Shown one piece after another: positions 12,711-23,938 of a stretch of DNA of 64,000 nucleotides. Position 1 is the stretch's first letter. Each line of letters opens with the position of its first letter. A model generated the notes under the pieces. That model was not told where the DNA came from. It did not search any database and was given only the letters and a program-made list of their open reading frames with translations. Position numbers and translations under genes: made by a program. This stretch comes from Hydnum rufescens UP504 (taxonomy: Eukaryota > Basidiomycota > Agaricomycetes > Cantharellales > Hydnaceae). Where the stretch lies: the NCBI GenBank assembly GCA_014904985.1, contig MU128910.1, forward strand, positions 441,399 to 505,398, in the 5' to 3' direction.

Positions 12711-13164
12711 TTATTACTTGCGCAACCCCTTTTTCTGGATCTTTTTTTAATAGATCCTGCAGGGGCAGGGCATGCTTGGACGTGAAGACGGCCTATATGG
12801 CGCTGCCGCTTTTGCCTATGTAGGCTAGAGGATACGGTTTACGGTGCATACATAGCCATCGGAGTGTCTAATTCCAGTGTTCGTTGGTTCCCGATTAGGC
12901 AGTTGCTAATAAATGCGGGCTGTGCACACACTAGTTCTAGTAATTGTCTATGCCGCCGAATGAAACATGGATCTCTTTTCTTTGGGGCGCCTGTGGGTGT
13001 ATGGTATCGCTATGCGTAGTGCTGTAGTGCTGTCACAGCCGCGGACGGGCAGAGTAAATAGCTGTTTCGGGCTTGGCATGGAGCTAACCGTTTAATTCAA
13101 AACATTGTCCTCATAATCATAAATTCCCCAAGCCCTTAGTTCCTGTTCCTACCCCTCAACTCTG
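12711..13164. other. Intergenic region, upstream of the CAX gene
   Basis: Holds the 3' end of the F-box transcript and the putative promoter of the Ca2+/H+ antiporter. No open frame worth reporting and no obvious TATA box. Confidence 0.4.
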
Positions 13165-16100
13165 ATGTCGCATACCAGTGGTGAGCAGCACTTCGCTTTA
13201 GGTCCGGGTGCGAACCACCCTGACGAGCGATGCATTGCGGCGGCACCCCAGAGCCCCAACGCACGACGATGTCGACGGCCCCTCGGCACTTCCTCAAACG
13301 CCGTCTGCAAATCCGAAGTCTCGTTACAATAGTGATGACATTGGGACGAGTAAAGAGGGTGGCATTCGGCAGCGCAAAGTAACAGTAGACGATGCAGCGC
13401 GGGATCCGTCTCGCAAGACAAGTGGGGGCGTTCCCGCTATACAACGGCAGGATAGCTCTCCACAGATTTCCATCCTCCAAAGGGTCGCCACTCTGGCTGT
13501 ACCGAAGAAGAAACTTGGCCCCGAACCAACTATTCGAGAGAGCCTCATGGCCTGTGTGAAGGCCTCCTGTGCGTCTCCGCCTGCCTCCCCTCGATCCTAT
13601 CTCCCTTTCCACGCCCATCTTGATATGTCCCCTCGTATGTCTAGGGCTAAACGTTTTATTAGTCTTTATTCCTGTCTCGGTTAGTATCTAAGTCTTCTGT
13701 CTGAAGCACTGCACCGTTACCGGATGGTTTGACTGTATAGTGGGCCCTGCATTTTGCTCTTGATCACTCAAAATCATCTAGTGACACTGTTATTTTCGTC
13801 AGTAAGTCGTTGTCAATATCTCTTTTTCGACTTTGCCACAGCACCCTCAATGTGTCTATCACCCCTTCCCCCTTGGGACAGCATGTTTCTTGGCCATTAT
13901 ACCCCTTGCAAAACTCCTGGCTTTCGGAACAGAGGAGCTCGCCATTCGAGTTGGGCAAACTCTAGGTGGTTTGCTGAATGCTACCCGTGCGTTGTAACTT
14001 GAAGCTCTTGTTTGTGGATGTTAAAATGCTTACGGGGCACCCAATGATAGTCGGAAATGTTGTCGAGTTAATTGTCGGTGTAAGTTTTCAAGGTTTTCTT
14101 CTTCATGACCTCGGTTCCTTGTGAGCGCTTATGCTGTCCCTTGATGTTGATTAGATAATTGCTTTGGCGTATGCGAGTCGTCATATTTCGATGGAGAGCA
14201 GGTAACTGATGCGATTGGGATAGGCAATGCAAGTTGCGAGTCGTACAGGCTTCCCGTGAGTGACACGATACTAGAGGCGAAGTCGCGTGTTTCTCTAATG
14301 AATTATCTCGCCACTTGGTCGTCCTGCAGTCGTTGGTTCGCTTCTGAGCAATCTATTGCTTGTATTGGGAATGTGCTTCTTCGCTGGGGGAACCAGATTC
14401 TCCGAACAGGGATTCATGCAGACCGCGGCTCAGCTTAATACATCTCTTCTCATTCTCAGCGTGACCGCCATCCTCATCCCCGGTGCGTAATCCAGCCGAG
14501 GTCTTCTCGTATTCGTGGCCCATGGGCCAGTTCCTTATGTGGATCTGCGTGTGTTCTAGCCGGTTTCAAGATCGCAATCGATTCATTGCCGTCGGGTACT
14601 GATGTTGATCCTGCGCGTGATGTCCTCAAAATGAGCCATGGGGTACGTTCAAAGTTAACCCGATTCTTGTGAACCCCCATGTTGATTGTTTCTCGGATAG
14701 GTTGCGATTGTTCTTTTGATCATGTGTGCCCGTATATTCTCGTGATCATGCATAGTTAACTGATGGTATCCATGTCAGATATGGATGCACACTTGTTTTT
14801 CAACTTTGGCACGCGAGCCTATTTCTCACGCCAAGACCATCTGCTGACGTAATTTTTGTTTTAGGACACATGCTCACCTATACAAGGAAGATGGAAAATA
14901 CAGTTCACCTGCAGCCGATTCCATAAAATATCCACCCAAGGATCCAAGGACCAATGCCCGGTTGTCTAAAGTCTTCAATAAAATTGCCCATCCCACTGGA
15001 TCCGAGGGCAAGAACGTTGAGGAAAAGAACGACCTCAGTTGGCCACTTTGACAACCGATCTTGAGGCGCAGTCCTCTTCTGATGAATCCCCCGCGAAGAA
15101 CACTTTATCCGAGGACGTGGAGATCCTCCGTCTTACACGCGGGGTGGCTTTTGGGCTTTTAGTTATTGTTACCGTAGTGAGCATGAAACCTCTATCTGGT
15201 TGGCCACTATTTTCATGACAATGTGGACAGCTCGTTGCGATCACTGCAGAGTTCCTCGTCAGCTCCATTGATGGGCTGACCAAGTCGGGGAATATTGGTG
15301 AAGAATGGGTATGCGTCTTCGCGCTCATGTGCAAAATGGATACCCATTAGCTTGCGTTCTTTAGGTTGGTCTTATCCTTCTCCCTATTGTCGGGAATGCC
15401 GCAGAGCACGTTACGGCTGTGAGTTTTCCCTCTCACAGAGTACCTCATCGTGGCGTGTTTACTCTATACCTCAGGTCACGGTGTCTGTCAAGGATAAATT
15501 GGACCTTTCTATCGGAGTTGTGAGTCATGCCTGCCAATTGAATCCTTAGTCGTGCCTGGCGCTCACTGTTTGTAATTGTGCCTGCGTAGGCTGTCGGCTC
15601 TTCCATTCAGATCGCTTTATTCGTCATCCCGTGCGTATTCCCCCTTAGGCTGTGTCGGCCATGCTCGTGGTTCGCTCATAATTCGTATTGAAGATTATTG
15701 GTGATCCTTGGATGGATTATGGGAAAACCCCTGACACTGCTATTCGATCCATTTGAGTGCATCGTCCTCTTCTTAGCTGGTATGTCTTTACCCTTGCGTG
15801 GGATATTGTCCACCTCAAAAGTGTTTTTTCCCTTTCCAGTTCTGACTGTTGCTTTCATCATCAACGATGGAAGAAGTAATTGGTTGGAAGGAATGATACT
15901 CATGAGTGAGTCTTGATATCTGGGCCATGTCGGGTGGTTGTTGACTATCTGGTCCCAAGGTCTTTATGTTATTGTGGTTCGTGCTTCAGTTTCCTTTTTC
16001 CACCGACGGGAATTTTGCCTTGTGTTTACTGAGGAAGGCCTCCCCTCCATCCCTACAGGCTACCGCGTTTTGGTCAGTACCCACTTGCTTGTTCATCCTG

Positions 16101-16253
16101 TTATCTCCATAGCTGATCCCCTATGTTTGCAGGTTTTATCCAGCATCGTTAGTCCTTCTCGTGATTTCCTCGCTCTTAAAACGCAAAGTTGTGCTAACCG
16201 AACCTGTTTTCCATTCGTGCAGTACCGGATCGGCTTGCACTGTGCCTATTTAA
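13165..16253 (+). CDS. Vacuolar Ca2+/H+ antiporter (CAX/VCX1 family)
   Basis: Uses the proton gradient to move cytosolic Ca2+ into the vacuole. Seen after splicing: a Ser/Pro-rich N-tail, [20 protein letters not shown], a TM run ending [16 protein letters not shown], then [20 protein letters not shown] and [13 protein letters not shown], the first CAX repeat. It continues through [49 protein letters not shown] and the loop YKEDGKYSS. The second repeat follows: [79 protein letters not shown], and a final TM ending TAFWFYP with a short tail to a stop at 16251-16253. More than fifteen very short introns. Both GNxxE motifs (GNVVE, GNAAE) are intact. The N-tail changes frame at 13220-13222 or 13249-13251. 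Convergent with the second calcium exchanger. Confidence 0.92.
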
Positions 16254-16870
16254 ACAAAAACAATAAAAACCTCAAGTTTTCTGCGACGTGTCGCTACATA
16301 TGTTCAGCCAGATATCGCCCATGGACATTTTTGTTTTGTTTGAACTCGAAGCTCCACCTCATTTTTTCTCACCCTCGTTTCTTCGTTCCCTCCCCCATGT
16401 TCTGTCCAGAGTTGAACCCCGCAACGCGCCCTTGACCTTGTTATGGGATTTTCCTTCCCACTTCCCGTCTTCCCTCCCTGGGATATCAACCCCGCTAGAT
16501 GGGATAGCCCGTCTACCCCGGAATACGGAATACAAGAAAAGCACGTATATGCACAGAAGCTGTGGAGCCACCCCGATTCATTGTCGCGCAATACCACGCC
16601 AAGCGATTCGATATCTGCTGCACCGCTTTGATGTTCCTTAATTGGCATCAAGTCGCAATAAAGCACAAATTAGTGGTGATCATATGCTGGTAGTATATAG
16701 GAAAATTACGCTTCTCGTTAGAGTATGGATCCCATAAACAATTGGATCTCTACGCAATAAAACAATTTTATGGATACAGTCTGTGATGCATTGCAACCCG
16801 GACAAAAGATGAGAAATGGGATAAATTCGGCTGAAATGGAAATGGTTCTTCGATCTTCCCGCAATGTCCC
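16254..16870. other. Convergent 3' intergenic region
   Basis: Lies between the stops of the two calcium exchangers and should contain both terminators. AT-rich stretches with ATAAAA and AATAAAG-like motifs occur on both strands near 16260 and 16660-16760. No gene is visible. Confidence 0.4.
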
Positions 16871-19482
16871 TCACACGTAAGCCATCTCAACGAGGATGTT
16901 GACCGTCATGATCGCAGTATACGAACAGATAAGGAATACGCCCCATCGCCGATCGACATAGTACCCGTTCCAGGGTACGTACGCCAATGTCGTCATCAGG
17001 AGGAAGAGAAGCCCCACACTGCTGACGAGCAATGTCTTGCTGAATTCGACGCGGTACGGGCGGCCCGTCTGCGAGACCACGAGGCTGCCGGAGAGTCCGA
17101 TTCCGAGGAGAATATTCAGCATGGGTCCCCCGAAACAAGCGGAGAAACCCATGATAGGCGCATATGAGGCCACGGTGAAGTTGGCGACGAAATCGGCGAG
17201 CGAGTTGCCTATTGCGAATATGGTTAGACCGATAATGGCATCGGAAAGCCCAAATATGAGTCCGAAGGTCTAGGTCAAGATGTTAGAGCATTGTTAGGGG
17301 TGTGGGTAGGAATGGGGACAGACATTGAGGACCTGGACAACCTCATCAGCAATAGCCATGATCCACACCATGGACACAGCGAAGCCCGTCAGACACAACG
17401 CTAACCGCGCTGTGGCGTGTTTTCCATGGACCGAGAACACCAGTACCAGGACGGCACTTGACAGGCTGGCAACAAGCGTGGCCAACTCCAGCCAAAGAGC
17501 ATATGGTTGATGTCCGAAGCAGACCGCAACGACGAAGAGGGGACCAAGGGTCAATTGTGTTGCGGTCAGCCATTTATTAAAAGCGAGCCCATCCTGGGTG
17601 CCTTCCTGAGCCTCATACAATATCGCTCCCTCCGACTCCGATGGTTCAAAGTCGATCAGCCGCCCTTCGCGGAGCAGCTCCTGTGGTTTACTTTCGTCAG
17701 GGACATGAGATATCACCACCGGAAGGCTGATGGTGAGAAGCAGAACTGCGGGCGCGGCAAGGATCGACGCCATTATACCCAACACATTCTTCGTCCGGAG
17801 GCGGTGAAGCGTAGGGAAGACGACGTGAGCAATTTGGCCAGCGAATTTCAATACTCGCCCCGTCTTTGATCGCTTCGTGGAGATTTGGGCGCCAGTATCG
17901 ACGTTCAGAGGAGCGGAAATGCTAGACGAAGAGAGTGCCTCTTCTAAGGAGGGTAGAGAGCGAGGGCTTTCTCGTGCTGTAATTTGTTTCGGAGAGTACT
18001 GGAGAGGTTGTACGCGACGTGATGAGTCCGCAGGTGTAGAAGGTCTTCTGTAGTCACTGAGACTTGGACTTTGCGATATATTGGATTCGGTATCAAAACC
18101 GTGGGCCGATTCACGGGATCGGAGATGATAATGAGCCCCAGCAAAACCTGAGTTGCTTGGGCGATTCAAATGCATAGAGGATTGGAGCAGCTGAGTCGCG
18201 GCGTAGGGATGTCACCACGGACCGGAACTCAAGAGCGCCAAGCAGGGAGAATGATGCAAGTCGGTGATGAGATGTAGATCGAGGTATTGGGTAAGACGAA
18301 AACCGAGAGTGCTCGAGTGAACTGGGGCGAGGGGATTGATATCCCGGCGTCTGTGTCCCAGGCATTGAATTTGCTCGTTGACGATTGTCCGCTGGCGATG
18401 ACAGCAATGGAGTAATATCTCGAATCTCCTCGGCTAATTGTTTATTGTCAGACTCGATTACCTGTGGTGATCCAGAGGACTGACATACGACCATCAGGAA
18501 AAGGTGGTTCATCAAGGTATATAGAAATTTCTGGGAGTGGTTCCCGCTCGTATGCTCCACGAGCGGTTGCTAGCGATTGGATCTTGCGGCCCCGTCGATT
18601 CTCCCACCAAGTACTCGTGACGACCACAAGAACATAAAAAACGTAGAGCATGGCAAGGATTATGGCTTCCCAGGCATGTAGAATTCCATCCAGCAAGATG
18701 GCAAGGAGTAAGGCCACGGACACAGTGAAGAAGCCAACGTCCCGAAGAAAAGGTGCGCTGTTTACTTTGAACGGGTTGACGATGCACATGGATCCTACCA
18801 CAACGGACACGATGAATGATGCGGCTCCCAATAACTCGCCAATGGCCAGACTTCCCGAACCGGATCGCATCGCCGAGAACGTAGAAAATAGGTCGGGACT
18901 GCCATTTCCAAAGGCAAGAAACGTTACCCCTGCAACATTGTCATCCAGACCGAACGTAGTGGCAAGTGTGGCCAGGTTTGGAACAAAGAAATCCGATGCA
19001 GCCAAACCGATGAAAGAGAATAGAAATGCAAGCCACGCAACTAGTATCGCTACATAATCCATACGAGGAGAAATATGGTAAACAATATACCACTAATGAA
19101 GAAGGAACTCACTGAATATGAATGGTCGAGCCAGAGTACTGGAGCAGAAGTATGTCTGGACATAAGTTATAGACAGTAGCGTGTCAGATTGGGCACAGGA
19201 GGATTTTACGTGGGTACATTGATCTGGGGAAAGGTGCTTCAGCGGCGCACACTAGTGTACTGGATCAGATAAGTTGGATCGTCCTTTGAGTATATAAGTT
19301 CGTACCTCGGGTGCGTCGATGAGTAACGAGTCTAACGACACATTATTTTTGCTTGATTGTACTGAAAGCCTTTGTGTACGCGGAAATTCCAGGGCAGGAT
19401 CTACTCTTCCGGAAGAATATATATCTTTATTCCATAACAAAAGGGCGTTGAAGACGACAGCTGCTGCGATTACTGCCTTCAT
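16871..19482 (-). CDS. Cation/Ca2+ exchanger, NCX/NCLX (CCX) type
   Basis: A membrane exchanger coupling Ca2+ movement to Na+, K+ or H+; fungal relatives (Ecm27-like) sit in endomembranes. ATG at 19480-19482 gives a signal-anchor MKAVIAAAVVFNALLLWNKD. The next exon has the luminal Cys motif PDQCTHVKSSCAQSDTLLS and VQTYFC. The long exon from 19062 starts MDYVAILVAWLAFLFSFIGL and carries the first alpha repeat, GVTFLAFGNGSPDLFSTFSA. A long Ser/Pro-rich cytosolic loop follows (18440-17900), then several TM segments. The second alpha repeat is AIIGLTIFAIGNSLADFVAN, and the protein ends VEMAYV with stop at 16871-16873. Both GN-containing repeats are complete, so activity is likely. It shares a 93-base divergent promoter with the Bqt4-like gene. 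Confidence 0.9.
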
Positions 19483-19575
19483 CGCGCGGCAGTCTCCGGT
19501 GTTGACTCCGGATTCAAACCGAGTTCTCAAAGGAAAAGAGCACGTCCAGCACGCGTTCGCAACAAACGAATAACA
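19483..19575. promoter_or_regulatory. Very short divergent promoter between the NCX-type exchanger and the Bqt4-like gene
   Basis: Only 93 bases separate the two start codons, so both promoters and 5' leaders overlap. No TATA box is visible. Co-regulation is inference. Confidence 0.5.
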
Positions 19576-20826
19576 ATGTCTGGCATCTCTAAGCCTCGTC
19601 CAGATGCGCCCCCGCGCCCTAATCTTCCAACTGCAATGGCTAATCCTCTGCTCGCATCCTGTAAGTTGTCTTTCTTTCCACGGTCCACCATCAACCTGAT
19701 ATCGGATGTCCGAAGTCGAGGATGCTACAGTAAATGCAGTCAAGTTTCAAGTCATAGTCCGTGAAGGTCAGGAAATCATTGTTTCCCGACTCAAGATCCC
19801 TACGGTTAGTTGTCTCGCAATCTTGTCTGACACGTTGCTTTACCTTTCCAAACATTCTTTTAGCCCCATGGGCATGCGTTTGTCCTTCGGCGTCTCGACA
19901 CAGGTGCTATCAGCGTCTCCACTATGTTTCGCGCCGCCTTTCCTGGTCTCTCCGAGGAGGTCGAGAAGAAGGAGACGACCTGGGTCCGCACCGCGTTCGA
20001 TTGCTCTGGGGCTAATGGTGTAGGGGCTCGTAGGCTCGCTGGTGTATGGGCACCCCTCCCTGTCGCGTTCGCCATCGCTCAGACCTACAAATTATCGGCT
20101 ATCGTAGAGCCCCTTTCAGTTGCAATACCCGATCCCAAAGGGGTGTCGCGCAGATCTCGTTCCTCAGTAGAAAACGGCACCACGTCTACCCCAGCTAGCC
20201 CAAGCCCCAATATCAAACCCTCATCTACTGCAAGCGTGGTTAGTCCACCAGCCAAGCGTCGCCGTGCCGAGTCACCCGCTTCCAACGCTTCCCTCCCTGT
20301 CCTCTCTCCCAGTACTACTCTGCCTGTGACCCGAACGACGAGGTCTTCTGCATCGCCCATGAGGCAGCCGCAATCCCCTGTATCCCCTGCTCGACAAACC
20401 CGTAGGCAGACATTAGCGGCTCAACAAAGCGCTATCGCTCCAGTGATCGAGGATACTGAGGAAGTCGAAGTCGGGCCGGATCCGAGGGAAGATATCGCGG
20501 AGCAAAAAGCTCTTGTTGCTACTCTCAAAGCAGCCAAAGAGGCTGCTGAGACTAATGGAAGCCATATCACCCCGGTGGCCGTTAAGCGCCCTTATGAGGA
20601 GGAGACACAGTTAACTCTGAACATTGCCAAGAATGCCGAAGCAAGCAAACTACCATCAGAACGCCCCATTGCATCGAACAGAAGGATTTTAATGACTCCA
20701 AATCGAAAGGCTGCCTTATGGGGGACTCTCGCTTTTTCCATTGGTCTAGGGGCAGTGTACGTTGACTTGATCTTGCCTGGACCGCGTAGTGCCTCTGACG
20801 CTGTTCTCCAGTGCATTCCTGCCTAG
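19576..20826 (+). CDS. Bqt4-like inner nuclear membrane protein with APSES/KilA-N fold
   Basis: In fission yeast Bqt4 anchors telomeres to the nuclear envelope. Here ATG at 19576 opens MSGISKPRPDAPPRPNLPTA, then NPLLAS and a GTAAGT donor. The APSES-type domain follows: VKFQVIVREGQEIIVSRLKI, PHGHAFVLRRLDTGAISVST, MFRAAFPGLSEEVEKKETTW, GARRLAGVWAPLPVAFAIAQ. A long Ser/Pro/Thr-rich linker with a PPAKRRRAE basic patch (possible nuclear signal) precedes a single C-terminal membrane helix (RKAALWGTLAFSIGLGAVYV), leaving a short luminal tail and a stop at 20824-20826. The order APSES domain, basic linker, tail anchor is what identifies Bqt4-like proteins and separates them from soluble APSES regulators such as Mbp1. 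Introns at about 19659-19715 and 19802-19862. No frameshift seen. Confidence 0.75.
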
Positions 20827-21325
20827 CCTCTTGTGATCGTACATAACTCCGTTCAACCGGCATGTACTCTAGCCGTAATGCAATTCTGCCATCATCAGTG
20901 GCCAAGCCTGTTTGTCCTCCCACTTCATTACCTTGTTAATTTCCTCCATGTTTATTGCTTTCTGTCGTGTGTACCCTTAGCGCGTCGTCCATCCTTACCG
21001 TTCATCACATCCTGTTTCTTTTCTCTGCTTGCTTCCATCTCCTCTCCTTTGTTCTCCGTGATATCAGCCCTTAAGTACACATCACCCTCCTTTACACCCA
21101 CTATGAGCATGTCTCTTTCTTAGCTTTATTCTTCTTTTCACCACTTCTTGACATGTTTGAGCACAATTGTGTCTGGAAAGCCGTTGAATTCCCATCCCCC
21201 TATTCTCCTATATACATGTATACACTCCGTGGCTTGCATACATGAATAGTATACGTTGCCCAAGGATATATCAGACTGAACAGAAGCTGTTATGAGCGGA
21301 CGTATCTGGAGACCCCGAATTAGCG
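20827..21325. other. Convergent 3' intergenic region
   Basis: Between the stops of the Bqt4-like gene (+) and Sds22 (-). Pyrimidine-rich on the plus strand. Open frames here have low-complexity composition and are not supported. Confidence 0.4.
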
Positions 21326-22885
21326 CTAACACATAAACAAAATGGAGAAGCCGCACGTAGCATCCACTTGAGATACATGAGGTAGTGACAAAATGACCTT
21401 GCGCCTGTATCCAGCTCTGTCATTCGTCTGACAGGGATTTCCTTCGAGATATATTGTGTTGAGGGTGAAAATGTGACCAAGTTGGGGGGTCAGAGCGCGG
21501 AGGTTTGGTATTTTGTTGTCATTTATCTGAGAAGTGGGCATGAGAGGAGGTTATCAGCAGGAATGAATAATGAGCGTCCCGAACTTGGAACAAAGGAGGA
21601 CCTACCCATAGTTCCGTAAGGGAGGTGAGGTGCGATATGTTCTCGAGCTCAGATATTTGATTGTTTCCCAAGTCGATAGTCTTTAGTTTCAGCTAGCTCA
21701 AAAGGCTGAGAAAGCAGGTTCACAGCGTGGATAGCGAAGGCATCACCAACATTATTCTCGAGACCTTCTATACGTTCAATGCCATTGTGGCTAAGATACA
21801 AGTCCTCGAGATTCGTCAGACTTTCCAATCCCTCGAGTTTGGTGATCCGGTTAGACTGAATGGATAAGACCCTCAATTTCTTTAGAGAAGAGAGGTTCTA
21901 GTATAGATATAATAATGAATGAACCACTGCTGCTAGCGGAGCTATGGGTACAATTTTGAATGGTCATACCTCCAATTTACCGATCTTGTTCTTCCCCAAC
22001 CATAGCTCCTCCAGATTGACGAGGGCGTCAATATTCTCGATGGTCTAAAATGAGCATTAGTCTAGCGATCCTGATGGCCTGCACAAAGCCCCACCCGTAT
22101 TCGATTACCACCCAATTCAAGACTTTTCAACGTCGTGGGGACACCCTCCAGGGAACTGATTTCAGTGATCTTGTTCTGAATAAAATACACGACCTCCAGC
22201 GAGGACAAGCAGGAAATGACTTCGGGGATAGCCCTAAGGAGGTTGAACGAGACATCCAACGACCTAAACACGGTCCATCGCGTCATCTAATATGAGTGCT
22301 GCGCTCAGCGAGCGACATACCTTAGCTTGGTCATATTCTCTAGAGCTTTGCCGAGGTCTTTTACTTGGTTGTCGTAGATGTCTAACTCTTCCAAGAGAGT
22401 TAAGGGGCCGAATTCAGCAGGGTCAAGTTCTGCAAGGGAGTTTTGGCGTAGACATAGCGATTTAAGCGATCGGGCAAAACGAGGTAATCTCAAGCTCGGT
22501 ACTGAAGATATTCGAGAGTGTAACAGCTCGATCTCCTAAAGTGTTGTTGGAACGAAGATAAATGCAAGAACTGGTTCGTAAAGATGTTAGAACTCACCTC
22601 GGTGTCATCTGGATAGTTAGCTAGCAAATCGCCTTGTTCGGCTTGCTGATGTTCTTCTGGAGACTCCTCTTCCCCTTCATCCTCATCAGCGTCGCTAAGT
22701 TGCTCCGGTGACGGTTGGGGGATCTTGGGTGGTTGCCATCTCTCATCGCCTTCATAGACTAGAACAGCACGCTTCTTCGTAGGTTCGACGGGACGTGGCG
22801 CAGAATCCTGCGGATCTCCATCCACAATCTCATTGGCGGGTGCGACGTCAGCCTCGGGCTGAGGAAGAGATTCTACCTCTGACAT
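21326..22885 (-). CDS. sds22: Protein phosphatase 1 regulatory subunit Sds22 (LRR protein)
   Basis: Binds the PP1 catalytic subunit and controls its nuclear and mitotic functions. ATG at 22883-22885 starts an acidic Pro-rich N-tail (residues 1-80). The rest is a chain of SDS22-type 22-residue LRRs: LKSLCLRQNSLAELDPAEF, LLEELDIYDNQVKDLGKALE, SLEVVYFIQNKITEISSLEG, LKSLELGGNRIR, NLEELWLGKNKIGKLE, LRVLSIQSNRITKLEGLESL, NLEDLYLSHNGIERIEGLEN, then the LRR cap with LNTIYLEGNPCQTN, YRRKVILSLPHVSQVDAT. Stop at 21326-21328. Seven or more introns break the repeats near their ends. The length fits the family. Its 5' end is 82 bases from the stop of the ankyrin gene on the same strand. Confidence 0.92.
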
Positions 22886-22967
22886 GAAAGAAAGTCAACG
22901 AGAAGTGGCCCACACAAGCACACAGTAGTTTCTATGTAAACGCTAGTGCAACACAAGTCTAAGTGCT

Positions 22968-23870
22968 TTACAATTCTCCATCCTCCTGCCGTGGTCTCTT
23001 CGCCTCTCGCTCCCCATTCTGGGGTGTCCACCCTTGCCCAATCTCCACGCCTTGGAAGACAGCACGCTCGACGGCCTCCCGCAGTTGTGCTTCTGGATCT
23101 GACCCATCACGCTCTGCACGTGTCATGATTGCCTCCACATCCGACATGAGCGTTGTTGTGAGCTGTTCAGAGACCCCATTAACACCTTGATCGGAGGCCA
23201 TTTCGGTATCTACAACCGATACTAATGTGGCTTCCTGGTTGGGCGGGGTTATCTCGGCCCCAGGTGAGAGGGTCCGGAGGTATGCCGCGACTTGAGGAAA
23301 CTCTTCGTCAAGGTATTCTGCAGGCTATAAAACAATCCAAACATAATTGAGGGGGGTGTAGGTAAGGCTTCAGTACAACATATCTCACCGAAACACCTTC
23401 GTTATTTCGATGGTCTGCCATTGCACCATGCTCGATGAGATATTGGGCCACCCCAATGCTTTCCACGGTGAATAATGGGGTATCACTATCGTCGTCCGTG
23501 ATATTAACATTCCCGCCTTTTGATATGAGATAATCGAGCAGGTCGATATGACCATAAGATGCGGCGGCATGCCTAGAAATATCAACGGCTAAATAAAGCA
23601 GCGAGCCAGTAACGAAGACTGTACCGACATTGGTGTGTACGTATTATGATCAGGGGCGTTGGGAGACATACCTTTGATGGATATTCGAAAGTCAGAAAAA
23701 CAATCTTTCTCTTTGGGGAGGATAAATCTCGCCATGGTCCTCGATGAGTTCCTAAACAAACGAGAATTGAAATTGGAGACTTAGGGGGACACGATCGAGT
23801 TGCTACCTTCACTCGATTGAAATCCCCATCGCTGGCCGCAATCCATAGATTCTTTGGAGGTGCAGGCATA
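22968..23870 (-). CDS. Small ankyrin-repeat protein
   Basis: Resembles the fungal single-module ankyrin proteins of the YCR051W type, of unknown role. ATG near 23868-23870 gives MPAPPKNLWIAASDGDFNRV; the next exon has ELIEDHG. The ankyrin core is YTPMHAAASYGHIDLLDYLI, GGNVNITDDDSDTPLFTVES and GVAQYLIEHGAMADHRNNEG, then VSPAEYLDEEFPQVAAYLRT. A Glu-rich tail with DPEAQLREAVERAVFQGVEI ends at 22968. Three short introns. Two complete repeats and one degenerate repeat are visible. It is divergent from the helicase gene by roughly 70 bases. Confidence 0.8.
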
Positions 23871-23938
23871 GCCAACTTTGCTTCTGAGGACCACGGATAT
23901 CACCGATGCAAATGCTGGTGGCAGTGTCATTAAGCATC

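Noticed and set aside
17325..19057. Long plus-strand open frames over the NCX-type exchanger
   Set aside because: They are mirror frames of TM-rich coding sequence on the minus strand, with no domains of their own.
20833..21123. Plus open frame downstream of the Bqt4-like gene
   Set aside because: Pyrimidine-rich 3' sequence; low-complexity Ser/Leu translation without domains.
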